Source: Neorhodopirellula pilleata (lineage in GTDB: Bacteria > Planctomycetota > Planctomycetia > Pirellulales > Pirellulaceae). From it: 64,000 nt of DNA. The stretch lies in the NCBI RefSeq assembly GCF_007859915.1, contig NZ_SJPM01000001.1, forward strand, positions 1,519,086 through 1,583,085, in the 5' to 3' direction. Below the pieces are notes generated by a model. The model saw only the letters and a program-made list of their open reading frames with translations. It was not told where the DNA came from and ran no database searches. Of the stretch, positions 54,190 to 63,588 are shown in pieces. The stretch's first letter is position 1; the number at the start of each line of letters is the position of its first letter. Position numbers and translations under genes: made by a program.

Positions 54190-54747
54190 ATGCCGGAGTA
54201 TGTTGAACCGAACTCTGACATGGACGCTTTTTTTGCTCATCCGAGAATAACCCATCGCAAGACTCGCAACTGGCCAACACCAGGTGGTCAGCGACATTGG
54301 TATGCGATCGATCCGAAACTCATGCTTGAGGAAACGCGAAACTTGCTGGAGTGTCTGCCGATTGGAGCGTGCGCGCAGAGTTTTGACTGGAAATATGACA
54401 GTCCCAGCGATTCCGGCGCTTGGGTTGAAATACAGCGGTATCCAGACATCTGGACGGCGAAGTTCTCTAACCACGGCTGGGCGTCGTATCCGGTGCCGAT
54501 TGATTTTGAGTCTGCGGCGAGAATGTTTTGGGACGGACTGCTCGTCGACACGCTTTACTTCATGGGCTACCAGCGAAACCGAGAACCCAAAGCAACAATT
54601 GAACACATGGCTCACTCAGGCCTTTCACACGATCTGCCTGAACAGTTCGAGGAACGAATTAAACCGCAGATCGTCAACCACATCAAACGGCGGGCAGCGG
54701 AAATTGACGGGACAAAGCAAACCCCTGCCGATCCTCACGGCGGTTGA
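54190..54747 (+). CDS. Hypothetical protein
   Basis: The protein has 185 residues, soluble, rich in Trp and Tyr (RHWYAIDPKLMLEETRNLLECLPIGACAQSFDWKYDSPSDSGAWVEIQRYPDIWTAKFSNHGWASYP). CGGAGG lies about 13 bases before the ATG. It has the look of a small cytoplasmic protein with mixed alpha/beta structure; I do not recognise a family. Confidence 0.6.
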   Translation: MPEYVEPNSDMDAFFAHPRITHRKTRNWPTPGGQRHWYAIDPKLMLEETRNLLECLPIGACAQSFDWKYDSPSDSGAWVEIQRYPDIWTAKFSNHGWASYPVPIDFESAARMFWDGLLVDTLYFMGYQRNREPKATIEHMAHSGLSHDLPEQFEERIKPQIVNHIKRRAAEIDGTKQTPADPHGG

Positions 54748-54851
54748 GCATCGAGCGTGACACAATTGTTGGAGTGGATTTCGCATGAAATCTTAGCCGG
54801 GAATTCTGATGAATCCCACTACCATCTCGCACAACATTCAAAGGTTTGATA

Positions 54852-55361
54852 ATGAAAACTGTATTGCATTTATTCATCAGTTTTTGTTTTCTCTCCACGG
54901 ACATCGCTGCTCAAGTCGCACTCATTTCTCACGCCGTATACGGCTTCGACCCGATAAAACAGAAGTATACCGCGACTTGGTACACGAACTTCAATGCGAT
55001 TCCATTCCAAGGCGAGGCCGACATTGAACCTGAGCAGGATTGTCTCAACTTTCGCATGAGCCATCCACTGATCGCAGAGGGCGAAGCGGCGTCCCATCCT
55101 CACACGGCTCACTTTTACCGCATTACGTTCGTCGACGCGACACGGTTGAAAATCCAGTTGATCGAGACCGTTGTCGGGCGAGATGAGAAACAGCTTCAGG
55201 GTATTGTTTCTTTAGTCACCCAAGCGACTCGATGCGCCAGACCGGTGCCGTCGCGATGGTTCCTTCCAAGTAGGCCACGGAATCAATATTCCGGAATCGC
55301 TCAACGACGGTTGCCGGTTGCATCCACGCTACCGGGTGACTCCAATGATCACTGTGTTTGA
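54852..55361 (+). CDS. Small secreted protein (DUF1579-like)
   Basis: The protein has 169 residues with a signal peptide (LHLFISFCFLSTDIAAQ). GFDPIKQKYTATWYTNFNAIPFQGEADIE and FYRITFVDATRLKIQLIE resemble a DUF1579-type beta domain, but the match is weak. From about residue 122 on the sequence becomes Arg/Pro/Ser-rich (RCARPVPSRWFLPSRPRNQ), so a frameshift near the end may have replaced the original C-terminus. Confidence 0.5.
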   Translation: MKTVLHLFISFCFLSTDIAAQVALISHAVYGFDPIKQKYTATWYTNFNAIPFQGEADIEPEQDCLNFRMSHPLIAEGEAASHPHTAHFYRITFVDATRLKIQLIETVVGRDEKQLQGIVSLVTQATRCARPVPSRWFLPSRPRNQYSGIAQRRLPVASTLPGDSNDHCV

Positions 55362-55407
55362 ACATTGCGTTTAAAACCCGTCGTTAATCCTCTCGGAAAC
55401 ATCGTCG

Positions 55408-56280
55408 ATGTCATCGATCTCAAAATTTTGGTTCGTGTTCCTGTTTTGCGTGGTGTCGGTGCCTTGTAGTGGCCAGGACGTTGATATCACCGCAGATGTC
55501 GTGTACGGACACAAGCTCGGACTGGCGATGACATGTGACGTCTTCGCACCAAACGAAAAAACAAACGGTGCCGCAGTTCTGTTCATGGTCAGTGGGGGTT
55601 GGTATTCCCAATGGTCGCCTCCCGAACAGACGCAGGTACGGTTCAAGCCGTTGACCGACCAAGGATTCACGGTCTTTGCCGTTCGTCACGGGAGCAGCCC
55701 GAAGTTTTCGATTTCCGAAGCGGTTGCCGACGTCCGGCGCAGCGTGCGTTTCATTCGTGCTAACGCCGAACGGTTTCAGATCGATCCGAATCGAATCGGT
55801 GTCTTTGGGATGAGTGCGGGTGGCCATCTATCGCTGATGCTTGGCACGGCTTCGGATGACGGAATCGCCGACTCGAAAGATCCCGTCGATCGAGTAAGCG
55901 ATCGCGTTAACGCGGTGGTAGCCTACGTGGCACCGAGCGATTTGCGAATCATGGCCAAGGATTCGCCCGAGCGGCTCGCGTCCTACGATCGTTTTCCCGC
56001 ACTGGAGATTACGACCGAAGCGGCCACCCCTGATTCGCCAATCGTCCACGTCAGTCCCGATGACGCGCCGACGTTGCTGCTCGCCGGAGCGAAGGATGAC
56101 TTGGTGCCGATCTCGCATAGCCGGAACATCCACGCCGCATTCGAGCAAGCCAAGGTGACCAGTGAATTGATCGAGTTCGAGAATGCGGGACATGGATTCG
56201 GTGGCGAGGATGCGCGGCATGCGACCGACGCCATGGTCGATTGGTTCGTCAAGCACTTGAGCGAATCACCGGCTAACTGA
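55408..56280 (+). CDS. Secreted alpha/beta hydrolase
   Basis: The protein has 290 residues with a signal peptide (FWFVFLFCVVSVPCSGQ). The fold is clear: AAVLFMVSGGWYSQWSPPEQ near the oxyanion site, DVRRSVRFIRANAERFQIDPNRIGVFGMSAGGHLSLML with nucleophile Ser in GMSAGG, LLLAGAKDDLVP with the acid, and ENAGHGFGG with the His. It is a carboxylesterase/lipase-type enzyme of the BD-FAE-like group acting in the periplasm or outside. Confidence 0.85.
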   Translation: MSSISKFWFVFLFCVVSVPCSGQDVDITADVVYGHKLGLAMTCDVFAPNEKTNGAAVLFMVSGGWYSQWSPPEQTQVRFKPLTDQGFTVFAVRHGSSPKFSISEAVADVRRSVRFIRANAERFQIDPNRIGVFGMSAGGHLSLMLGTASDDGIADSKDPVDRVSDRVNAVVAYVAPSDLRIMAKDSPERLASYDRFPALEITTEAATPDSPIVHVSPDDAPTLLLAGAKDDLVPISHSRNIHAAFEQAKVTSELIEFENAGHGFGGEDARHATDAMVDWFVKHLSESPAN

Positions 56281-56312
56281 GCTCGGTTCTTACTCACCTC
56301 GGCGGCTTACCC

Positions 56313-57431
56313 ATGGAAAATGATCGGCTCGGTCGCATCTACGAATCGTTCGCCCGACCGGCGTTGTTTCGGCTCGATCCCGAAGCCGTTCATCACGGCA
56401 CCGTGCGAGCCTGTCAAGTTGCGGGGGCGGTTCCAGGCCTGACGCGTCTAGCCGGAAAGCTGTTTGATTTTTCGGCAAACGAACTGCAGATCGAAGTCGC
56501 GGGGATTCCTTTTCCCAATCCCATCGGACTAGCCGCCGGTTGGGACAAGAATGGTTTGGCCCTGCGGATGCTCGATCAACTCGGGTTCGGCTTCGTTGAG
56601 ATTGGCTCGGTTTCCGCAAGCCGTTCTCTTGGCAATCTCAAACCCAGGCTTTTTCGAGTTCCGTCCGCCCAAGCGATCATCGTCAACTACGGTTTACCCA
56701 ATGATGGAGCCGCCAAAATCGCTTCGCGGCTGAAGCACAACATCCCCAAGGTTCCTCGCGGAGTGAACTTGGTAACGACCAATCGTGGACCGACCGCGGC
56801 CCCCAGTTCACCGGATGAAATCTTTGAGGACTATGCGACGAGTGTGTCGCTCGTTCAAGGGCACGCGAGCTACCTCACGCTCAATCTCAGTTGCCCCAAC
56901 GCAAACGATGGAAAGGATTTCTTTGCTCAGCCGAATCACATTCACGAGCTACTGTCTCGGCTAGCTAGTGGTTCGATCACGGTTCCGATCTTTTTAAAAC
57001 TGCCACCGGTCGATTCACCCAAGGAGCATGATCGCTGGCTTTGCGAAGTGGATGAATTTGACTTCGTGAAGGGCTTCGTGTTCAACCTGGCCCCAGGGAA
57101 GCCGGCCTGGTTGCATCTCGGCATTGATACGACAGGAATGCCCGGTGCGGTTGCGGGTGCACCTGTTCGGCAACACCACAATCGCTGTATTGAAAGACTG
57201 TACTCGCGTATGAATCGCAAACGCTACACGATCATCGGCGGTGGCGGGGTATTCAACGCCGATCATGCGTGGGAAAAGATTCAACTCGGTGCATCACTCG
57301 TCCAGATCTATACGGCGTTGATCTACCACGGGCCGTCGGTCACGCGGCGGATGAACGAAGGGTTGCTCGAAAAAATGCGTCAGTTCGGGTTCCGGAATCT
57401 TGCCGAGGCCGTAGGATCGAAACACGATTGA
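56313..57431 (+). CDS. pyrD: Dihydroorotate dehydrogenase (PyrD family, with Cys at catalytic position)
   Basis: The protein has 372 residues. The N-terminal helical extension (LGRIYESFARPALFRLDPEAVHHGT), NPIGLAAGWDKNGLAL, FVEIGSV, and the FMN/phosphate site IIGGGGVFNADHAWEKIQLGASLVQIYTALIYHGP match membrane-associated class 2 DHODH. At the catalytic base, class 2 has Ser (NISSPN), but here it is Cys194 in NLSCPN, the residue used by class 1. It may thus use a different oxidation partner. Its assignment to pyrimidine synthesis is probable but not certain. Confidence 0.8.
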   Translation: MENDRLGRIYESFARPALFRLDPEAVHHGTVRACQVAGAVPGLTRLAGKLFDFSANELQIEVAGIPFPNPIGLAAGWDKNGLALRMLDQLGFGFVEIGSVSASRSLGNLKPRLFRVPSAQAIIVNYGLPNDGAAKIASRLKHNIPKVPRGVNLVTTNRGPTAAPSSPDEIFEDYATSVSLVQGHASYLTLNLSCPNANDGKDFFAQPNHIHELLSRLASGSITVPIFLKLPPVDSPKEHDRWLCEVDEFDFVKGFVFNLAPGKPAWLHLGIDTTGMPGAVAGAPVRQHHNRCIERLYSRMNRKRYTIIGGGGVFNADHAWEKIQLGASLVQIYTALIYHGPSVTRRMNEGLLEKMRQFGFRNLAEAVGSKHD

Positions 57432-57458
57432 AACAACGAACGAGGCAACGAGTCCGCT

Positions 57459-58997
57459 TCATTGTTCCAAGGGCTGAGCCTGCAGACTCCAACCGTGAAG
57501 GATTCCGAACCGGTCACTGCGGGTTCCGCGGATGATCAATTGCCAGACTCCCTGGATTGACTTTCCGTTGAACGAACTCAAGCCTGGCTGATTCTTCAAG
57601 AGACCCTCGGGGATGAATTCACCTTCAAAAGGAGGGCGAGCTCTCGTGATCGGAAGGGAAGCTTGGTCGTTAAAAACGGTTTGATCGAAGTTGTCGTCGT
57701 TGCCGCCGACGTCCGTGAATAATTCGATTCGTTCGCCCTCGGGACCCTCGAGGTACGCATCGAGGTGCGACGCATGCGAGTGAGTGATCGAGAGTTGAAC
57801 GTTGAGATCGGCGATCAAGAAGTTTTCGCTAATTTCAATTACTGAAATAACGGTGCGGCCGGGCGGCAATGTCTCCGCTGACTTGCTGCCGAAGACCCCT
57901 CCCATCACCGCTTGGGAGTTAACCAGTTCGTTCGCCGTCAATAACCCGTCCGCATTGACGTCGAGAGAATCGAACTCGGCGATCAACTCCTCGTTCGGTT
58001 CGGGAGCGAACTCCGCCATGGAAACTTGGCTGTCGCGGTCGAGATCACGTTCATAGAACCAACCCGGGATACCTTGTTCGTAGCCTCCTGCGGCTTCTTG
58101 GATGGCATCGACATGGCGGCTCAATTCGTCCCGCGAGATTTCTCCGTCGCGGTCGGTATCCATCTCGCCGACGGGCATTCCCAGGTTGGCCGACTCGTTT
58201 CGATCCAAACGTCCGTCACGGTTCTTGTCGAAACGTGACATCAGGCTGTAGGACAGCCAATTACTGCTTCGACCACGGGTCCGAGAGCGACCTTGATCGT
58301 CGCTCTCGCGGCCGGTCGTTGAAGGGGCGATTCCGTTGCCGGTGCGACGAGCCTTTTGAATTAATTCGCCCGAATCGTCGGCAAGGATTCGACGTCTGGC
58401 ATATCGTTGTGCCAATTCTAAACGGGTCAGTCGATCGTCTTGATTGAGGTCATCATCAAACGGATCTCGATAGGACCAATCCGCACGTCTCGCCTCGGCG
58501 CGATCAATCACACCATCCCGGTTTCGATCGTGTCGACGCAGGGTCTGTTCCGCTTCGTCGAGATCGCGCTCGGTATACGGAAATTTCAATTTACCAACAC
58601 CGAACTCAGGGATCATTGGTTCATCCCGATCGGCACCAAATGAGCGTAGCTTTCCGACTCGTTCGGGTCGGACTTCATCGCGAACAACGCCGTTTTGTTT
58701 CGCGAAATAAAGTCGGGCGGCTTCTTGAAGTTTGTCGATCGCATTGGGGCGATCCAACGACATTCGCCTCGCTTCGGCGATTCGTTCAAGGTAAGGACGC
58801 GACAACGACGTGATCTCGTCCGGCTCGATTTCTCCGTTGCCGTTCGTATCCAAACGTTCGAGCGATTCACGTAGTCCGGCTTGAGCAGACACGGTTCGGT
58901 GTTCCACGCTATTCCAAGTCACCCAAACCATGGCGACGCAGACGATTCTGGCCGGCTGTGAATGGGTCAATGATTGTTTTCCGAATTGCCGTGCCAT
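57459..58997 (-). CDS. Secreted EF-hand protein with C-terminal P-domain
   Basis: The protein has 512 residues with a signal peptide. Seven EF-hand-like loops are spread along the chain (DTNGNGEIEPDE, DRNRDGVIDRAE, DLNQDDRLTRLE, DKNRDGRLDRNE, DTDRDGEISRDE, DLDRDSQVSMAE, DVNADGLLTANE). The last ~130 residues are a proprotein-convertase P-domain (ISENFLIADLNVQLSITHSHASHLDAYLEGPEGERIEL, SSFNGKSIQGVWQLIIRGTRSDRFGILHGWSLQ). ATG 58997 lies 2 bases after the stop of the secretin-like gene, so both are co-transcribed. The function is probably calcium-dependent surface adhesion or assembly. Confidence 0.87.
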   Translation of the reverse strand: MARQFGKQSLTHSQPARIVCVAMVWVTWNSVEHRTVSAQAGLRESLERLDTNGNGEIEPDEITSLSRPYLERIAEARRMSLDRPNAIDKLQEAARLYFAKQNGVVRDEVRPERVGKLRSFGADRDEPMIPEFGVGKLKFPYTERDLDEAEQTLRRHDRNRDGVIDRAEARRADWSYRDPFDDDLNQDDRLTRLELAQRYARRRILADDSGELIQKARRTGNGIAPSTTGRESDDQGRSRTRGRSSNWLSYSLMSRFDKNRDGRLDRNESANLGMPVGEMDTDRDGEISRDELSRHVDAIQEAAGGYEQGIPGWFYERDLDRDSQVSMAEFAPEPNEELIAEFDSLDVNADGLLTANELVNSQAVMGGVFGSKSAETLPPGRTVISVIEISENFLIADLNVQLSITHSHASHLDAYLEGPEGERIELFTDVGGNDDNFDQTVFNDQASLPITRARPPFEGEFIPEGLLKNQPGLSSFNGKSIQGVWQLIIRGTRSDRFGILHGWSLQAQPLEQ

Positions 58998-58999
58998 GC

Positions 59000-61648
59000 T
59001 CAACGTTCCGATCGCGAACGGGAATCACGTGAGGAAGATGAAGATGATCGACCGCTCGACGACGTTTCAATCATCAATCCTTGAAGCGCCGCCTCCACGG
59101 CCAAGACGTTCGTTGGCACGATGACCTCGATTGCTTGCTCGCCCCGCGAATCGATCTTCTTGATCAACGAGTCGACTTGCTCCAACAAACTATCCGGGGC
59201 GGTCACGATCAACGAGTTGCTAGGTTCGTGAACGGCAACGGTCATCTTTGGTGCCAAATCTTTCGGCTCGGAGACTTTGGGCGATTCCGCTTTCTTCTCG
59301 TCATCTGGTTTCGTTTTGGAAGCCTTGGGGTCGGGTGCCGACCTTCCCGTACTATTGCCGGTATCGGAACTCTTGTCATTCGAAACCACGCGATCCCCGA
59401 ATGCTTGTCGGATTACTTCGGCCGCTTCGCTGGCCTTAATGTTCATCAGTTCGATCACGTTGGATCGACCGTAGGTCAATACATCGGTCGCGCCAACGGG
59501 CTTGTCGATGATGCGGAGATAATCCTCGATCGAGTCGATCTCTTCGGTCGTGCCTTGGGCGATCAGACGGTTCAGCCGTGTGTCCGAGACGACCGTGGTC
59601 GCACCCATCGTCAAGGTCATCGTTCCATTGGACGTGGACAAAAAACTTCCCGACAACAGCGAAGAGGCCGTGCTGACGTATCCGTTAACGAGTGATGCTT
59701 CGGTAATATCCTGCAATGAGTCCCCACCGTCGAGAAGCTTGGCAAGCATCCGCAACGCGTCATCGGAGCGAATGTATTGCAAATAGAACACGATCGGGGC
59801 CGCGGGGATCGTGTTGGTGGGCCCGGATACGACACGAATCAGCTCCTCGAACCGATTCAAGGCTTCGACGTCATGCGACTGGAGCAGCAGCCCTTGCTCG
59901 GTGATCTGAAAGTGAATCGATGGTGGGGTTAAATCTACCGATTCGATGTCCTCGCTGGCACGTTGCACACTTGCCAACGAATGACCGCTAGAAGACTGTC
60001 GAATCGGTGAATCGGTGGTGTCGAGGCGAGATTCGACACTTGGTGGAACCATCCGTCGCTTTTCTTCAGGGCGTTGGGTCTCTGACTTTGTATTTCTTTC
60101 GGACGAGTACTGGGCCGGAATTCGCTCGGTTTTGACTGGACGAATCGTGGCGGAGGGGAGTTGCTTAACGGAATTCGCGCCTTGCCAAAACGGGATCGCC
60201 ATTTTGAGAACTTTCGCCGATTGACTCGGTGACATCGGCACTCTGCGAAGATTCTCGTCTCCCGAACTGGGCTGGGACGCCTCGAGGTCGGCGATGATCG
60301 CCTTGATCTGATCGATCTGTGGCTGCTTGGCTCGCACGAACAACCTTCGATTGGCGGCATCCGCATCGATCTTAGGCAAATTCGGGGCCGGTTCGTCATC
60401 ATCATCGTCGAGAGACGGAACCAAATCGAGCATCTCTTCGAGTAAGCCGATTGCGTAATAAGCGTCGACCGACTTCAGCGAGATCACTTCAAAGGCAGCG
60501 TCACTTGCCTTCAGTTCGGCAACCGTTAGTTCGATTTCACGTTGTGTCGCTTCGTCCGCCAAAGCCACGATACTGCCGGCGGCCTCGTCGATCGAAAGCC
60601 GCACCGACTTTCCCGCCAACAAAGTCTGCAGGACGTCGTACACTAACTCGACGTTTCCACCTTCAACCAAGTATGACTTCAGGATCGAACCGCTTTGGAT
60701 TTCTTGGGCACCCGCATCGGGTTGATCGATGGCTTGAACGAGGCCTTCGATCAACTTGATTTTGTCCTCGACTCCAGTAGCAAAGATGGATTTGCCTTGT
60801 GTGTCGGCCGATAGACTGACATCGATACCGATCATTTCGTCAGTCGCCAATCCCAAGTGCGGCCGCGCTACGACGAGTACGTCTTCGGCATCAACATGCT
60901 GCAACTTGAAACTCTTAACGACAGTTCCGTTGCTCATCGTTGACGGTTCGAAAGAGTTCAGGATCGCTCGGACGCTCTGCAATTTCGCGACCGTGTCCGT
61001 GATCATCAACTGATTGGTTCTCGGCAATACCTTGGGCATCGTCATCAATTGCAATGCGGACAACTCGTCAACGGCCGTGTCCGCATCGAGTTCGCTGAGT
61101 TTGAACAAACACTTCACCACACGGTAGGGATCCAGCGATGTCAACCGAGCGGGGTCGACAAGCTCGGCGAGCGCATCGAGTTGAGCTAAACTTCTCGCGT
61201 CAGAGAGATTGATCAACGCAAGTAGATTGCCTGACCGCACCAAAGAATAACCCTGAGGGATGAGGAACAAATTAATCCGATCGATCGCCTGATCGGCCGT
61301 GAATGCGTGATCGTCTTGATAGGAAAAACTCCCCGTCGGCATTTCTGCATACTGAAGAGGCATGTCGGCCTGCAAAGCGACCCATTCGATGACCTCTCGC
61401 CACGGAGCGGCATTGAACGAAAACCGGATTTCCGAATCCGTGTTTTTGGGTGCTTGATCCTCACGCTCCGTTTGAACCGGATCGGCCGCATCAACAGGCT
61501 CCGCTTCAACAAGCTCCGCTTCGTTCGGGGGAACTACCTCGATCGCATCTTGGCCGTGGATCTTGGTCGAACTGATGCTGAGTAGGATCAGTCCGACGAT
61601 AACGAGGCGAATGACGATTTCTCGCGTCAATGTTTGATTGATGTTCAT
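59000..61648 (-). CDS. Secretin N-domain repeat protein (no pore domain)
   Basis: The protein has 882 residues with a signal peptide (VIVGLILLSISSTKIHGQ). Several repeated secretin N1-type (NolW-like) modules are visible: VVKSFKLQHVDAEDVLVVARPHLG, FEVISLKSVDAYYAIGLLEEML, IVFYLQYIRSDDALRMLAKLL and NVIELMNIKASEAAEVIRQAFG, each followed by a strand pair with NRL or NSL. The conserved C-terminal secretin pore domain is absent; instead the protein ends in a Ser/Arg-rich tail (SSSSSSRDSRSRSER). It is periplasmic, and probably an accessory to, or remnant of, a type II-like secretion system. It is followed 2 bases later by the EF-hand/P-domain gene. Confidence 0.83.
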   Translation of the reverse strand: MNINQTLTREIVIRLVIVGLILLSISSTKIHGQDAIEVVPPNEAELVEAEPVDAADPVQTEREDQAPKNTDSEIRFSFNAAPWREVIEWVALQADMPLQYAEMPTGSFSYQDDHAFTADQAIDRINLFLIPQGYSLVRSGNLLALINLSDARSLAQLDALAELVDPARLTSLDPYRVVKCLFKLSELDADTAVDELSALQLMTMPKVLPRTNQLMITDTVAKLQSVRAILNSFEPSTMSNGTVVKSFKLQHVDAEDVLVVARPHLGLATDEMIGIDVSLSADTQGKSIFATGVEDKIKLIEGLVQAIDQPDAGAQEIQSGSILKSYLVEGGNVELVYDVLQTLLAGKSVRLSIDEAAGSIVALADEATQREIELTVAELKASDAAFEVISLKSVDAYYAIGLLEEMLDLVPSLDDDDDEPAPNLPKIDADAANRRLFVRAKQPQIDQIKAIIADLEASQPSSGDENLRRVPMSPSQSAKVLKMAIPFWQGANSVKQLPSATIRPVKTERIPAQYSSERNTKSETQRPEEKRRMVPPSVESRLDTTDSPIRQSSSGHSLASVQRASEDIESVDLTPPSIHFQITEQGLLLQSHDVEALNRFEELIRVVSGPTNTIPAAPIVFYLQYIRSDDALRMLAKLLDGGDSLQDITEASLVNGYVSTASSLLSGSFLSTSNGTMTLTMGATTVVSDTRLNRLIAQGTTEEIDSIEDYLRIIDKPVGATDVLTYGRSNVIELMNIKASEAAEVIRQAFGDRVVSNDKSSDTGNSTGRSAPDPKASKTKPDDEKKAESPKVSEPKDLAPKMTVAVHEPSNSLIVTAPDSLLEQVDSLIKKIDSRGEQAIEVIVPTNVLAVEAALQGLMIETSSSGRSSSSSSRDSRSRSER

Positions 61649-62024
61649 GAGGTTCAATCGTGGTCGAACAGCCCGATTCCGTCCGATTGAAACAAGGGAA
61701 CAGAAATCTGGTGTCGATCCGAGGCAGGGACCGTCATCAGGCGATTGCCTTTTTGACGGCTGGAGGAAGGTGGGACGAACGGAACGGTAGGAGGTGTCTA
61801 GCGAAATCGGTGAAAGATTATTTCAGCGAGACACCCCCCCCTCACAGGGGTGGGTGGTTTGACATTCGAACATAAAGTGGGCCGAGATCACTGGGCTCGG
61901 CGAACCGGCACCGCTTTCATAGCATAATCGAATTAGCCCGCCCTGCGCAGTTGAGTTTTTTCCTTGGGAAGCAGAAAAGAACTCAGTACACCTTCCGGCC
62001 ACTCTCTTCTCAAGGATCGTCTTG
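61649..62024. other. Intergenic region between divergent genes
   Basis: This 376-base gap separates the secretin-like gene (minus) and the C59-type hydrolase (plus). A consensus-like TTGACA is at 61859-61864, but no matching -10 follows at 17 bases. A C-run (61835-61841) is flanked by CACAGGGGTGGG. No gene is seen. Confidence 0.4.
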
Positions 62025-63119
62025 ATGCCTGCCAATCACATTCGCTCCATTTTGATTGTTTTGGTCATCATGGCGATGGCATTGTTATCCTCGGGAAGTC
62101 CTCTCGCGTGCACGGTCATGCGTCTGAAGTTGGGCGATCAGTGGATCGTGGCGAGAAACCATGATTGGGTATCCGGCGGTGGATTGGTGATCTTCAATCC
62201 GCGTGGCATTTCCAAACAGGCAATCTCGCCCAACCAGCCGCTGCGTTGGACATCCCTATACGGGAGTGTGTCGATGAATCAATTCGGCCGGGAGATTCCG
62301 TTTGCCGGAATGAATGAGAAAGGCCTCACGGTCGATTTATTACAACTCCGGGATACGCAATTCCCTGACCGATCTGATCCGCGATCATCGGTTAACGCGA
62401 TCCAGTGGGTCCAGTACCAACTCGATTGTGCGGCGACGGTTGAGGAAGTCATCGCGAGTCTCGACGAAGTCCGACCGCAACCGTTTATCGAGGTGCTCGA
62501 GAAGGTGCATTACTTCGTCACCGATCCGAGCGGCGACGCAGCGATCATCGAGTACCTCGACGGTGAAGCGATCGTTCAGCACGACCCGGCCTCGGCTTGC
62601 GTTCTCGCCAATTCGACGTGGAAGGAATCCCGCCGCGCGATTCAGCAGAACGATCCGCGTGGCAATAGCGAAACACGAGTGACTTTGGCTAACCGCTTGG
62701 TCGGGGACGCAGCGAACTTGGATGAGGACACCTCTCCGATCGACTATGCCTTTGATGCGTTGCATCGAGTCCGTCAACCGACGACGACGCAGTGGAGTTT
62801 GGTATATGAGCCGGCCCAAAAACGGATTACGTTTCATACTCGAATGAATGAGCAGCGGCGTTGGATCGACCTCGATGAATTGTCACTGGACAAAGCCTGC
62901 CCGGTTGTCTGCGTTGATATCAACTCGCCTCATTCGGGGAACCTCGCCGAGCATTTGCGGCCGCTGAGCACGGAAGACAATCGTCGAATCGTCGACGAGG
63001 CCTTCGACGCCATCGTGCCGCCCAGCTTTCTCCGCTCGGCCGTCAAAGGGCTGGTGGTCCAGTACGGTGAATCGCTCGAAGCGTTGCCCCAGGACACCTT
63101 GTCGAAGTCCACCCCGTAG
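62025..63119 (+). CDS. Choloylglycine hydrolase / penicillin V acylase family protein (C59)
   Basis: The protein has 364 residues. A signal peptide (SILIVLVIMAMALLSSGSPLA) ends directly before CTVMRL, so the N-terminal nucleophile Cys would be exposed upon cleavage, as in linear amide hydrolases. Then ARNHDWVSGGGLVIFNPRG, GREIPFAGMNEKGLTVDLLQL, and LANSTW follow. AAGGAT precedes the ATG by ~8 bases. Substrates in this family are amides (bile salts, penicillin V, N-acyl homoserine lactones); the natural one here is unknown. Confidence 0.88.
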   Translation: MPANHIRSILIVLVIMAMALLSSGSPLACTVMRLKLGDQWIVARNHDWVSGGGLVIFNPRGISKQAISPNQPLRWTSLYGSVSMNQFGREIPFAGMNEKGLTVDLLQLRDTQFPDRSDPRSSVNAIQWVQYQLDCAATVEEVIASLDEVRPQPFIEVLEKVHYFVTDPSGDAAIIEYLDGEAIVQHDPASACVLANSTWKESRRAIQQNDPRGNSETRVTLANRLVGDAANLDEDTSPIDYAFDALHRVRQPTTTQWSLVYEPAQKRITFHTRMNEQRRWIDLDELSLDKACPVVCVDINSPHSGNLAEHLRPLSTEDNRRIVDEAFDAIVPPSFLRSAVKGLVVQYGESLEALPQDTLSKSTP

Positions 63120-63127
63120 TTCATTCT

Positions 63128-63530
63128 CGTGCTAGCGGGCTATTGATTTAGTCCTCATCGAAACCCGATGCGTGAGTTTTGAAGTTGCACTTTTTTCGTA
63201 ACCCGCTGCGTAAGCGAGGGATAACTGATATTGACGCATCCCTCGCTTACGCATTTTGAAGTTGCGATTTTCTCGTAACCCGCAGCGTAAGCGAGGGATA
63301 ACTGATATTGAGTCATCCCTCGCTTACGCTTCGGGTTACGATGCAGACTAAATCAACAGCCCGCGGCTAGCGCCGTCGGCTCACTAAATCAACACGCCGC
63401 TAGCGGGCTGTTGATTTAGTCGTTTAACGGCAAGCCGCAGGCGATAGAGCTTGAGAACGCAGACGCCTGCGGCTTGCCGTTAAACGAAAACGCCCAATCG
63501 TGCACTAAATCAACACGCCGCTAGCCCCGT
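63128..63530. repeat. Composite of three repeat families before panB
   Basis: The 470-base gap 63120-63588 has no gene. It holds two GTAACCCG palindromic units (63195-63345), several TGATTTAGT / ACTAAATCAACA ends and, between two such ends, a GTTTAACGGCAAGCCGCAGG palindrome (63421-63486). Confidence 0.85.
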
Positions 63531-63588
63531 CGGTAGGTTTGGTGAAACGTTCGGGTGTTCGATCCCATCACAATGAAAGACAGCACTG

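Noticed and set aside
51971..54200. Right attachment site of the island (repeat of the tRNA-Pro 3' end)
   Set aside because: Scanning by eye for the sequence around TTCGAATCTTGTCATCCC gave no second copy in this stretch.
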